Source: Amphiduros pacificus
Taxonomy: Eukaryota; Annelida; Polychaeta; Phyllodocida; Hesionidae
Assembly (NCBI GenBank): GCA_949316495.1
Contig: OX439003.1
Coordinates: 45,953,725-46,017,724 of the forward strand
DNA: 64,000 bases
Direction of reading: 5' to 3'
In this document: positions 24,401 to 35,497 of the stretch, piece after piece
How the letters are laid out: each line of letters starts with the position of its first letter
Position numbering within the stretch: the stretch's first letter is position 1
The notes under the pieces: model-generated
The model's input: only the letters and a program-made list of their open reading frames with translations
Databases searched by the model: none
What the model was told of the DNA's origin: nothing
Translations under genes and position numbers: made by a program

Positions 24401-26341
24401 TATTTTGTAAATATATGATATTTCATGTCCCTTACTATTATTGTTATATATTTTGAGTATTTGTTAACTCTAAATGATGGTTGATGTTTACTGCAGTTAC
24501 CACTTGAGACATTTCGACGTGTAATAATCCTTATTAGCAAATTAGCTGGACAGGAAGTAGCATATCAGGTAAATGACAACATTTGAATATCCTCAATTTA
24601 TATGATTTGTATTTGATTTAATTTACTTTATTCACTAACTTACATTACTATTTAAGCAACCAATTCACAACAAGAAGTCTAAAACGGGCACACAACACAC
24701 AGATAGTTTAGACACAAACAAATTATGGTCCATTTAAGACCTTTCAACCTTTGGCCTTTGTGCAGTGACCTTGCCCTTTTTGGCTCATTTCTAAGCAACC
24801 AATTTCTTTTATCTTGAATTTCAAAACATTAACAATCATAAAAAAATATCGTTCTTGAGCAATGCCCTAGTTAACCGAAGAAAACCATATTTCCATCCAG
24901 AAACAGTGGAGGGTACATGATAAAGAAAATTCTTTTGCACAAAGAATAAAATGGAAATAAATGGAAATAAATGTATTTTCGATGTCATTTCACATATATG
25001 CTTATAAAGCTCGATAAACAGACGAACTAAATCAGTGAAGCTCTTCTGAGATGTTTCAAATACAGACACATCATTTCCTCATCTCTTCATTTTCAGTAGT
25101 ACTTTCAGATTTAGGAAAGTGATACACACTAAGAATAATATGACATAAAATGTTTCAGGCATATAAGAAGGATGGTAAATCGATTAAAGACCCAATATTA
25201 CCTGGACTAAATCTCACTAAGGATCAATTATTTTTCCTTACATCAGCTCAGGTAGGTTGAGACAATCACCATATATTGCTTCTTTTAATTTACCCAAGAT
25301 GCATTGCTTCAAGGAAGAACTAGGCTATATTGCTTTGGGAGACAATCACCCTTGATTAAATTTTAAATGACAGGTAATCGTAACTTTATCTTGTAACTAT
25401 ATTATAAGTTATCGATGCTGAGAATCACATTTACAGTCGCAGATATTCACGCCAGCAATGACTGGTTATAAAGAAGGCTCTCTCAGATGTTGTTAACTTT
25501 GAATGTAATTCATAGATTGATTATTGTCAAAATTTTTAGCAATGGTGTTATAAAGAAGAGGATCGCCATACATTTATAAAAGTGTTAGCCGGGACAGTAC
25601 CAACGTATGCCATGTAAGCAAGATCCTTTTTTTGTGGAATATTTTGACAAAGTAGCGTATTTTTAATGTGTAACTAATACTCATTATGTGATCATACATA
25701 AGTGCATGCATCATTTTGGTTACTAGTTAAAGTCTTTATTATGTGATCAATGCTTTTTTTCAAATTTATATGAAAAGTTAACAAACAGTTTGGAAGACAA
25801 ATATTCTGCCTTCATTTCATGCTTCATTTCATTTCAACACATTAATTTAGCATTTCTTTTGTAACGCAGGTGATCCTTTTTATGAAATTCACTGCCATAA
25901 TCTTTGCTTCTGTTTCTGAAAAGTTTTGTTTTGTTTATTGTATTTTGTTGTTGTTGTTTTTTTATTTTGTGCCTATTTTGTTTGTTTCATGTATTATTTA
26001 TTGTTTTTATCTTTTTCAATTTCAATGTTTAAATAATTGATTTGATTTCTTAACTTTCTGTTTTGTTTGTTAATTTTTTCCGCATCAGTGTTACACGTGG
26101 AACACGATTTTGGTTTGGTTATAATAAATTAAATAATCTATTGGATGATTATATATATTTGAATGAAGTACTTGACTTTATAAATCTTTATAATTAACGT
26201 TGTTGATAATTGCAACTTTCCATGTTGTATTGCAGCATCAATGCGATAATGGCACATTCACCGGACTTCTCAAATACATTCAATTGTCCAGTTGGATCTA
26301 AGCTCAGACTGGAATCAAATAAACAATGTACATTATACTGA
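15475..26341 (+). CDS. M13 family (neprilysin-like) pseudopeptidase, complete, zinc site lost
   Basis: Fourteen phase-consistent exons: 15475-16164, 16398-16457, 16618-16758, 17120-17212, 18208-18335, 21043-21265, 21915-22013, 22120-22197, 23655-23955, 24226-24371, 24497-24568, 25159-25251, 25540-25613 and 26236-26341. They encode 767 aa, close to the usual 750. It is a type II membrane protein: short cytosolic N-terminus, TM at about residues 26-48, then the M13 N-terminal signature DPCEDFYQYACGGW. The C-terminal ends LPGLNLTKDQLFFL and CTLY match the family. The catalytic segment is recognisable (NYGGFGAFLG...DDQGR), but the HEXXH site reads SNLWR (595-599) and the ENxxD site aligns with ILISK (664-668). 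No zinc ligand remains. With an intact frame over 14 exons, it is best read as an expressed non-enzymatic member, perhaps peptide-binding. ATG 15475 was chosen over an in-frame GTG upstream. Confidence 0.95.
18040..18196 (+). repeat. 22-bp tandem repeat resembling a branch point plus 3' splice site
   Basis: About seven copies of a unit containing 'ctttaacattatcccacag', ending just 11 bp before the true acceptor of the fifth M13 exon (18208). Each copy has a branch-point-like CTTTAAC and a terminal CAG. Confidence 0.9.
18370..20060 (+). repeat. Long repeat element with internal degenerate 19-bp minisatellite (copy 1)
   Basis: Lies in the fifth M13 intron. Its left part ('gaacgtgatcagagaag'), middle ('ctccacttcagtt') and right end ('cagctgaaggcacttgt') recur in order at 22225-22620. 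Between about 18955 and 20015 there are many degenerate 19-bp units of the type gtgagagatagctgcacaa. No protein or terminal repeats were identified; the class is unknown. Confidence 0.75.
22225..22620 (+). repeat. Shorter copy of the same repeat element (copy 2)
   Basis: Lies in the eighth M13 intron. It has the same flanks as copy 1 but only a few 19-bp units, so the two differ mainly by expansion or loss of the internal array. Confidence 0.75.
24083..24178 (+). mobile_element. tRNA-derived SINE fragment, family 3
   Basis: B-box 'GGTTCGAATCCC' followed by 'ggtcaattattatcaagc' and a tail ending in ctttactttttt. It lies in the ninth M13 intron. Related fragments lie at 1505-1632 and 58390-58530. 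Confidence 0.65.
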
Positions 26342-26422
26342 ATGTAACAATTCTTATATTCTCACACTGTATAAAAGTGTTGGATAGTCTGTTGGAAGTA
26401 TTTCAACTGTATATGACATATG

Positions 26423-26527
<105 letters not shown>

Positions 26528-27689
26528 GTATTTTGTCATATTATGGCACTGAGAAAAACGCATGCTTAAAACTATATTAATGGATAATGGTTGCATGATT
26601 ACACATGACAGAGGGGATGAAAAGAAGATCCATTTTCATACTTTATGATTTACATAATTCAAGCAATAGGCCATTCATTTGTACAATCATATAAATATCT
26701 ATATTTCTTTTAAATGATTTATCATATAAATTATATTGAATGTTGTAAAATATGTCTTATTTTTATGTCGAATAATCATTATTTGTATCACTTAGCTTTT
26801 AGGACCTTATTGCTGTTCATTGCATGACAGATGTTTTTATGTCAAACCTGTTTATATAATGTTGAGAGATCTTTATAAATAAATCGAGGCAAAAAATAGT
26901 TTGTAAAAGAAAAAGGAAAAAAAGTTGTTTCGATTACTTATTTGGAGAGAGGGGCAAATGATAGATACTCTTTGTCCGTTAACTTTGAACTAGTTGGAGT
27001 TCTCAGCTATTAGTACGTAAAATATTGTATATTCAGGGGATCATGACTTTTCATGACTTTTGAAAAAATCTTAAAGTTGTCAAAGAGGCTTCCATTTTGA
27101 ATAACATGACAAATATTAGAATCTAGATAAATTCAATATTGTCACGTTTTGATTGGCCGAAATTATCAAATCTGCTCTGGAAATGATTTAAATGTTTCTA
27201 TGAAACAATTGGCAGGCATTTACAGAAAATGTTCACAAACATTACCAAAAAAAGTAATGATCACCGTAGCTGTAAACCGATCGTGCTCTGTCTTATACAA
27301 GGCATGCTCCATATTGAGAGACTTAATCGGGGAACCACACATTGCTTGAAAACGTGGCTCAGTCATAGAACGGAAATAACAGCTAGTTTTGACATAGCTC
27401 GCATATTTACATGATATATTCCTTACAGACAAAATAAAAACATTTTCCAGGTAGAAATTAATATTATTTAACTTTCAAGCAACAGAATTGAAACATTATA
27501 TTACCATTCTGTTTCATTTACTTTTTAAATTGAGATGGAAAATATATGAAATTATAATCCGATTAAATCAGATTTTAGAATATTTGAAAGTTATATTATT
27601 TTCATGTTAATGATTGCAATGTATATCATCTAAAACTATTATCATGGGGATGTGTTTGAATCATATCTATCAATACTTTATTGCAGGCA

Positions 27690-27830
27690 ATGTATAATGT
27701 TTATTGGAATAATTAGGGTCACAAATATTATAATTAGAGTACTATAACTAAAACCAGAGATGATTTAAAGTTGCCACTTAATAAAAACGCATTAACTGTG
27801 ATTGCGATATTCTATTGCATGAAATGCATA
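27690..27830 (-). pseudogene. Decayed fragment of a GRL101-like 7TM exon
   Basis: Plus-strand text 'tttattggaataattagggt', then '...agatga', 'aagttgccact' and 'taactgtgattgc', runs parallel to the receptor end at 28260-28365 ('gttattggaataattaaagt', 'agttgccact', 'taactatgattgc'). It covers the last transmembrane helices and has many substitutions and indels. It lies about 500 bp beyond the receptor end, in the same orientation, as expected from an old partial tandem duplication. Confidence 0.7.
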
Positions 27831-30800
27831 CAAAAATGGTTGATAAAAGGGGTTCTTGAAATAATTCAGAGTGGCGAAAACCAAGGTCGACAGGGATGAT
27901 ATCCTTATCGATAAGCAAACTACAAAGAAATGAAATCTATTGAGTATTCTGATAATATTTGAATTATCTCAAAAGTGGAACCACACCGGCATTGACTTTG
28001 ATGAGGGATCGTTAATTATGCTGTTCAGTTTCATCTACATTATTTGTCTTCTGAGTTGATATTGACAAATGTTTGAAGCAATCCCTGATTGAATTAGATT
28101 TTGAATCAGAAGATTGAATCAGAGATTGAATCAGAAAGTGTATAGTATTTTGCTTTATCTTAATGTCAGAAGACTACAGTGCATTTCGTCCAAATTAGTT
28201 ATAATGTTAATGTAGTCATAATCACATCTGTCGTAATTTTGCAGAAAACGTATACACTATAGGGTTAAAAACGGGGTTATTGGAATAATTAAAGTTACTA
28301 TTACCGAGGTGGCCAGAGATGAGTCAATGTTGCCACTGTATGAAAGGACTTTAACTATGATTGCAGGAACCCAACATAAAATGGAACTGATAACTATTAA
28401 GTTCAGAAGTAGATATAAAGTTTTAACACTTTTCACTGAACTGACCCGCAAACCTTTTAACCCATGTCTTATTTCTTTAACAGTGGAAAGTATGAACCAG
28501 TGGCATCTCCCAATCGTAAAAATGCAACAGATTTGAAGGATGTTTATAAAGAGAGATAAGTAAAACTGGGGAGATTTATCAGAGGAGACCAGTATAAAAC
28601 ACTCATCATTTTCTTGATGAAGATCAATTTGTAACCATTTTAACGATAAAATGTTAAATGACACCACTAAAAAACAAGTAAGCCATGTAAAAAAGAATAA
28701 TTTGCGACAAAACCTCTTTTTATCATAACCACGATCTGAAACGTGCTTACTTGTTATTCTTGCCTTCCTCGTTATTGCAATAATAGTTATTGAGAAGCAT
28801 GACATCACAACAGAAGAAGTTGATATTACAGAAGAAATATGACAAAAGATATTTGCTCGCCATTCATATCCATAGGCTATGGTATAAATGCTGTATATTT
28901 TGTGTCCAATCATAACCAAAAATAGATATAACCCATATAACAAATCTGATATTGCTAAATTGTATATTGCAAAATTATGTAAATTTGCAGCCTTCTAAGA
29001 GGTATAATGTTTCATGAACAATATGGTACAATTTAAGATTATTACAAGGAATATTATTATCCACAGGACATATCTGAAAGCCTGATGGTAATAAAGATTT
29101 TTACATGTGATCAATAGCTTTTCTGTAGATGAACAAACTTCAGTTGGAGCAAATGCACAACATACAGTGCGATCACCAGTATAAATACGGTTTATATGAG
29201 GAATGTCATTCTTAATCTTTGGATCAAAGTATTTAATCCTGCAGCCAGGGAGTTCAAGCTTTTCAAGCGATATTAATCCAGCCGAGAATTCATGATCCAA
29301 TTGTGTGATTGAATTATATGAAATATCCAAAACTTTGAGATTGTATAGATGTGCAAAGGGTTTCTCTGTGAAGTATTTTAGCCTATTATTTCTCAAACGT
29401 AGATATTCTAACTTTGTCAAATTATCAAGGCAAATGGGTTCTATCTTTGTCATTTGATTATCACTAAGGTCTAATGTCACTAATTTAGAGGGAACAGAAA
29501 AAACAGAAAATGTCAAATTAAAACACATATTTTTGATATTATTTGATGCCAATATGATTATTTCTAAATTTGGCGTTTGAAGAAATATTTCTGAAAAAAG
29601 AACAATATTATTGTGACTGAAGTTCAGGAAGATTAGATCTGAGTGCAGGAATGGGATCTCTATTAACAGTTGCATGGTACAATCCATAGCCAGGGCATGG
29701 CAACTGCATCGTAAAGGACAAGACATACTACCACAAAGGACCTCATCATCTCCAAGGGGACAGTGGTTGATTCCATCACACACCTCAGCTGGATGGACAC
29801 ACCAGTGGACACCTTGACACTGTGTCATACCAATGCCACACTTATATTTGTGGCAGTTAACTTCATCATCACCGTGTAAGCAATCTATCCTCCCATCACA
29901 AACACGCCGGTAAGGAATACAGTATGATTCATAACATTTGTATGCATTGCTACAAGGAAACTCATAACAGAACTGCAAGTGAGCACCATTTCTGCAAAAT
30001 CTTAGATTTCCATTTCTATCTAAATCATAAACACACATCTCGGACATGTCAAAGCATTTTGAGTGCCCGTAGAGACATGGAAATGTACTAGGAAATGAAC
30101 ATCTATCATGGATGACATCCTCACTATCTTCTTCAGACATCCTAAAACATTTTAAATTTCCATAAAGACATGGGATGATACTTGGAATTGGATATTTTTT
30201 ATGTATGGCATCCTGCTTATCCAAGAGATTAAACAATTCCATTTCATCTGTTCCATCAGGACAGTCAGACACTAAATCATTGAGATATGTTTGTGGTATT
30301 GTATGCCCATTGGAACAGTTAAAGGTATTTGTATGTGTTTGTGCCTGTGTTTTGTCTAAGTATGGAACACATCCTCCAGTATGGAGCTGTTTATACAAAA
30401 CATTACATGTACATATGCCTGGCAAGCATTCTGTGGCACAGAAAATTGAGCTTTTAGCATTACTATTTTCATGACAGTTGCAAAGGCTTGGATGTTCATC
30501 TTCGTTATTGTCGCAATTCTGAATCCCGTTACAAATATGATTTATTGATATACAACTTCCACTCTCACACTTAAACATCTGCTTCTGTGGACATTGATCA
30601 ATTAATGTTTCATTTCTACAATAAGTAGTAAAGTGATCATGCAATACATATCTCCTTGATCTGATAGACATGTCATCAACATCTGAGTTATCGTTTTGGA
30701 AATATATTTTCAACATAGATTCAAAGATAGTGAGTGTTATATTACCCTCTCTGTTAGGGGTTTGTTCTAATTGGCCATGACACATTTCCTTGCCATTATC

Positions 30801-31762
30801 ATGTGTTAAGATAAAACAAATCTGTTCCCAGTTGTACCAACCTTTGGGACAGAGAGTTGTTTTTTCCTGTCTTGTATTCATTGAGTTATTTGATTCTTCT
30901 TGACAAACCCAGTTCCAGAGAAGTGGAACATCACAGGGAATCTCAATCCATACAGGGATGATTCTGTCATGACACACCATGGCTGTACAAGATGGTTTAG
31001 TGAAATACTGGTCAGGTTCCAAAGATTGAGTGGCTCTCTGCCAATAAGTCAAAAACTCTTTGGGTATTTCAACATTATGTCTTTGTCGGTGGGTTTCAAC
31101 TTGTGTTATGTCACAGCTTATTTCAATTTTATCCGCAACGGAGGTTTTATAGTATATTTGTGTATTCCACATGGTGAAAGAGAGAGGAGACCCATCACTC
31201 CATTCACTATACTTTTCCTGCAAGTAAGAAAAAATTGCACCTGCGCAATACTTGTATTGAGGCCTAAACTGTGACAAACTGTGGCAAAATAAGAGTATGA
31301 TTTTTGATTATATGTAAAATGTGTCTATTCAATAATAATGTCTACCACGCGATGCAACCTGTGAAACTCCAAAAAGGCACCGAATCATTTTAATATCTTC
31401 AGAATAACACCCAATGGAATCCCTATAGCATATAGGTCAGGTTCGCCTAATCTAAATATATAGGTTGATACCTACCTCCAACATCATTGTATGGCGAATA
31501 TCATTATAAGAATTTTACCCTTACCTTTATCGAATAAACTTACATAGTTTTGCAATCCAATGTAGACTGCAATCGGATGGGAGTTTTGCATGAGGTCGCT
31601 GCAGAGCTGTACTGCCTCAGCAGTAGAATGTACCGTAAGAAGAGAGCTGCTGTTATATGCATTGCAAACCCTGTCCGCCTCTTTCCATGATATCTTAGTT
31701 TGAAAATGCTTTTGCTGGGTTATTTGCCATTTGACATATTTATGAGAGGTTAGATTAATTTA

Positions 31763-31918
31763 ACCGAGGTTAGAGGTGAACAGAATCACTACTTCTATTA
31801 AGGCCAGCATGGGGGCAGCTCTGACTCAGGCCACCGACTCACCTGTCACATGCCACCTCCAGGCCACCGGTCAGTGGCAGGTTAGCAATCATTCAAATTC
31901 TGTTCACCTCCAACCCGC
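31763..31918. mobile_element. MITE-like element with terminal inverted repeats
   Basis: The left end 'ggttagaggtgaacagaat' recurs inverted as 'attctgttcacctccaacc' at the right end, enclosing about 120 bp with no coding potential. Length and inverted ends suit a small non-autonomous DNA transposon. The target-site duplication is not clear. Confidence 0.5.
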
Positions 31919-32023
31919 CCTACTGCTCAGTATTAAATATATGTAATAGGTTTTCTTGCCAAGTAATTTCACATTAATCACTAGTGTTACAATGTAATTA
32001 TGTATATGTTACCATGTATGTCC

Positions 32024-32053
32024 TGTTACATGCCACGGCTAATCGGCATGTAA
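32024..32053. other. Perfect hairpin (10-bp stem)
   Basis: 'gttacatgcc' and 'ggcatgtaac' flank a 10-base loop. It could be part of an uncharacterised repeat between receptor exons; no function assigned. Confidence 0.7.
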
Positions 32054-34886
32054 CTATTGTAGTCGGGCTCTTAGCCCTCGAGTAGCATAACGCAGTGGTT
32101 TAAGGGATGTATTTGAGATAATGATTATTATGTGCTTGGTGTGTTTGTATTGTGTGATTTATGCCGTGCTTTATATCAATAAAGCATAATTCCACAAATT
32201 AATATGTGTGTCGTTCTCTCTCTAAGCAACGTTACGCTGAAATGACTGATATTGTTCAAGGAAATATGGGAGATGTATAAACATATTTGGCTGGATTTGA
32301 GCATATCCATGCCACATGGTGTACTCCCCATAGTTTGTATGTGCTGGTTTATTATTTATCCTGTAAGTTATAAATTTGTCCCTCTCTGACGTTAGTATTT
32401 CTCTTTGAATTTTGACAGTCTTTGTTAGGTTTTGCAGACATGTGTTCTTCAAGGGACTTACCACTCTCCAAGGACTTGTTGAATCAACTAACTTGTTTGT
32501 GATTATTAAAACAAAACACTGTGTTTGTTCAATCTGTATGGCTACATGACCAAAATTGTATATTTCAATGTAACCTTTTGATCGAAATGAAAATGTTGAC
32601 TTTATTTGAATACCACTCAGATACTGATAAATCAACTGAAAGGTTGAACAGTTTGCATTTGTCTGGTGGATATTTCGATTGAGTTGCCACGTGTGTCCCG
32701 ATTCAGCAAGAAAATAATGATTGGTGCACATGTTACATTTACCTTTTAAAGAGGGGTGTAATTCTGAACAATCCCTATTACAATCGGTATGAGAAATATT
32801 GATTCCATATCTGAAAAAATTACTACTGGATATTATACTTTTATAAAAAATTAGATAAGTCTTACCAAGAACCATGAATATATCTCTTTCTTTGGCACGA
32901 TTATAACTATAGTCATATAGTCCCCACCCTCCATCCATCTTTTCTCTCACTTTATCGACCCCTGAAATTCGAAGATGTTGACTGTTGTATGATACCCCTA
33001 TCTTATTGGCATATATAACCTTCTTGTATTTTGGTGATATGATTAGTTTTAAAATAACAGAGTTCAGCAATTCTTCATCGCATTTGATTTGCACTACAAA
33101 AGACAGCTGAATGATAAAACATTTACGATTGGCAAATGAAAATATTACCTCATTAGAATGGCTGTTTAAATATATTATATAGTCATTGGTTACGGGTCGA
33201 GGAAAGAACGGATATGCCAATGTCATCATTATACCCTGGCAAAAAGAATGGTGTATCTCAAATGTAATGCTCATGTGGCTGTAAGGTTGGTATTGGTATA
33301 CTACTAAGAATATTTGATCTGTTTGACTTGTAAATCTGATGGATTTTTTTGAAGTTAGTAAATAGATTGTTTGATTACACCAAAGGAAAGACTCTATATA
33401 TGACTGTTCAATTATACTAACTCCCCCAAAAATACAGTCTTTGACAATGGAGTTATTTTCTGTAAAAACTGAGACAAAATACACTGTGATGAATGATCCA
33501 TGTGTTGCCGATAACTTCATGACTGTTTGCTTAGTCTCGGTAACGTTGTGCAAAATGCTAAGAATTGATGGCTCAGACATGTTCACTTTAATTCTTCTAG
33601 TGCCATTAGCAGCTATGTGTTTAAACGCTAACATTGACATTGGGTGTGTTGACACAATGTAGCATTGAAAGGTGGAACATGTGACAAGCGACTTAGTAAG
33701 AGACCAGGGGGAACTGCTAATCTGTGGGGATAAATCCCCTGGTCCATCATACAACCTATACGTCACAGAGGTATTCAATATTCTTAGCTGAACATTGTAT
33801 TGTTTGGAAACACGGAGTAATCAGTGGTAAAGTAACATAGGTGAATGTATGGCCTGACTGCCCTTTAGAGATTGAATGAAAGTTGAAGGATAAAAATATA
33901 TGTCAGACCACCAGCTATTAACTTCTGATCCCATTCTAGGTTTTTGTTTTATAATATCCACATCCATTGCCTGATACTGCATAGATATATCAGGAAATAC
34001 ATTTCCACTTCCTGAAAAAAGGATGTTTGCCATATTTGTGTGCGTATAGATGTTCCATGCATAATTATAAATGCCACAGTATTTTGAAATAAAGGAAGTT
34101 CTATCACCATTCCAAATCTCGACACAGCTGTATCCACATTCGGTGTCATAGGTCTTACAAATGTGTCCGCCCTTAAAACAAACATATGGAGTTGCACTGG
34201 AATATATGGTGATGTTAATTGAGAGGCGTTCATGAACATGTACTGTAATGATTGAAAACTCGGGAACATACAAGAATCCAAATGGTATCTTACCCATAAT
34301 ATCAATCTTTCCATTTCCATATTTGTTCAAACGAACCGACCTGTCCAAATGAATTTGTAAAAGTGACTGATAAAACATCCTCATGAACTGACCAATGCAG
34401 ATCCTTTCTGACTGGATATTTATTATGTTATTTTGTAAGTGGGATTTTATATACTCAAACCAAACTTTAGGGAGATAAGTTTGTCCCCATGACAAGTACA
34501 AATGAGGGTGTACATATTGTGTATATAATGGCACTCTCCAAATACAAATCGTTAATGTGAATACTGTTGATACTCTCTGCATTTTCACGAGGACGATGTC
34601 ATGATAAAAGCATATTGTTTCAGTCTTACAAGAGCAAATCAAGTTAAATAAAATTCTGACCGCTGGGCATGTCTATGCTATCTTTCACGCTGACGTATGA
34701 TCCGATATTCATAGGCTAAATGTCCTCCTTGTCAAGGACAATATCTGATAATGCCATTCAAGGAAAGAAATGACATCTCCTTTATGGATTTTGTAGAATT
34801 GTTTAGAGCTATTTCAGAGGTAAAATTGAATGCTGAATTGAGAGTTGTTAATTGAATTGGACATCTATTTTAAATGAAATTTATTT

Positions 34887-35000
34887 TTATCTTTGTGTAT
34901 TTGGGGTTTGACATCACTTTCATTTCATGACGAAACCTACTTGTAGCATATATATTGCTGCCTTATTAGATGATCAGGTCGTAGGTCCTTTACATGGCAA
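34887..35000 (-). mobile_element. SINE 3' fragment, family 1
   Basis: Plus 'tttggggtttgacatcactt' and 'gaaacctacttgtagca' match the 3' part of the fuller copy at 45027-45341. Confidence 0.7.
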
Positions 35001-35104
35001 AATAATAAATATAATTAATAGACCGGTGTCCAACATAATAATGACATATATAAGAAAACTGGGTTCAAAAGAGAGTCTTGTAATTTGTAACAGTTAAGAT
35101 TTGC

Positions 35105-35285
35105 TTGTTTTTATTAACGACATTTTCAATACTGTATAGAGTATATCAGGTCAGATAGAAGCCTGTCACCGGCTGGCTAGAAATATCCACTTTTCTCGAC
35201 CATGCAGTCTGACCGAAATATTTGTCCCAAGTAGGATTCTAACCCTAGACTGTAGCAAGTCTTACTAACTTAGCCACCTCCCTAG
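35105..35285 (-). mobile_element. tRNA-derived SINE, family 2, internally deleted
   Basis: The tail 'tttttattaacgacatttt', the conserved 'agatagaagcctgtcacc' and a B-box-like 'ggattctaaccc' match the copy at 12636-12945. Confidence 0.65.
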
Positions 35286-35497
35286 AAATTCTTGAAATAT
35301 TTTTATTCTTTTTTCATCAGAAATCGCACGAATAATCCATGAGTATGTTATAGGATCCATGTAATGAACATGCAACGAGTTCATTCTATTGATGCAAACT
35401 ATTTATGATGAATCCCTGATATGGTGACTACTTTTATTTCTGCTACTCTTTAGAAATAACATTATATTTTACTAGATAATGCTTGACACATATTATA

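Larger units (their letters stand above)
28222..34582 (-). pseudogene. GRL101-like receptor (CUB-like, C-type lectin, LDLa, LRR, 7TM), apparently disabled
   Basis: Recognisable pieces are: 34582-32222, a signal-peptide-like start (MQRVSTVFTLTICIW) and CUB-like ectodomain with N-glycosylation sites; 31714-31544, first half of a C-type lectin domain; and 31217-28222, the lectin remainder (EWSDGSPLSFTMW), LDLa modules (CDGRIDCLHGDDEVNC), an LRR block (LDLSDNQMTKIEP and following) and a 7TM domain. The 31714-31544 and 31217 exons join in phase 0. The link from 32222 to 31714 is inferred. Lesions: TGA at 33823-33821 with the frame open on both sides; TAG at 28997-28995 between TM1 and TM2 (NLAISDLLYG follows in frame); and one missing base in the A-run at 28267-28271, which destroys an otherwise intact NPIVYTF. 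Family members are Gs-type leucine-rich-repeat GPCRs related to relaxin receptors. Assembly error or two separate genes remain possible. Confidence 0.75.
34583..35497. other. Intergenic region with SINE remnants
   Basis: Contains two SINE fragments (34887-35000 and 35105-35285). It also has a minus-strand AATAAA (plus 'tttatt' at 35433), about 60 bp past the stop of the C45 gene, likely its poly(A) signal. Confidence 0.6.

Noticed and set aside
33821-33823. In-frame TGA in the receptor ectodomain read as selenocysteine
   Set aside because: No SECIS-like element seen, the domain is not a selenoprotein type, and two further lesions in the same gene point to decay or sequence error.
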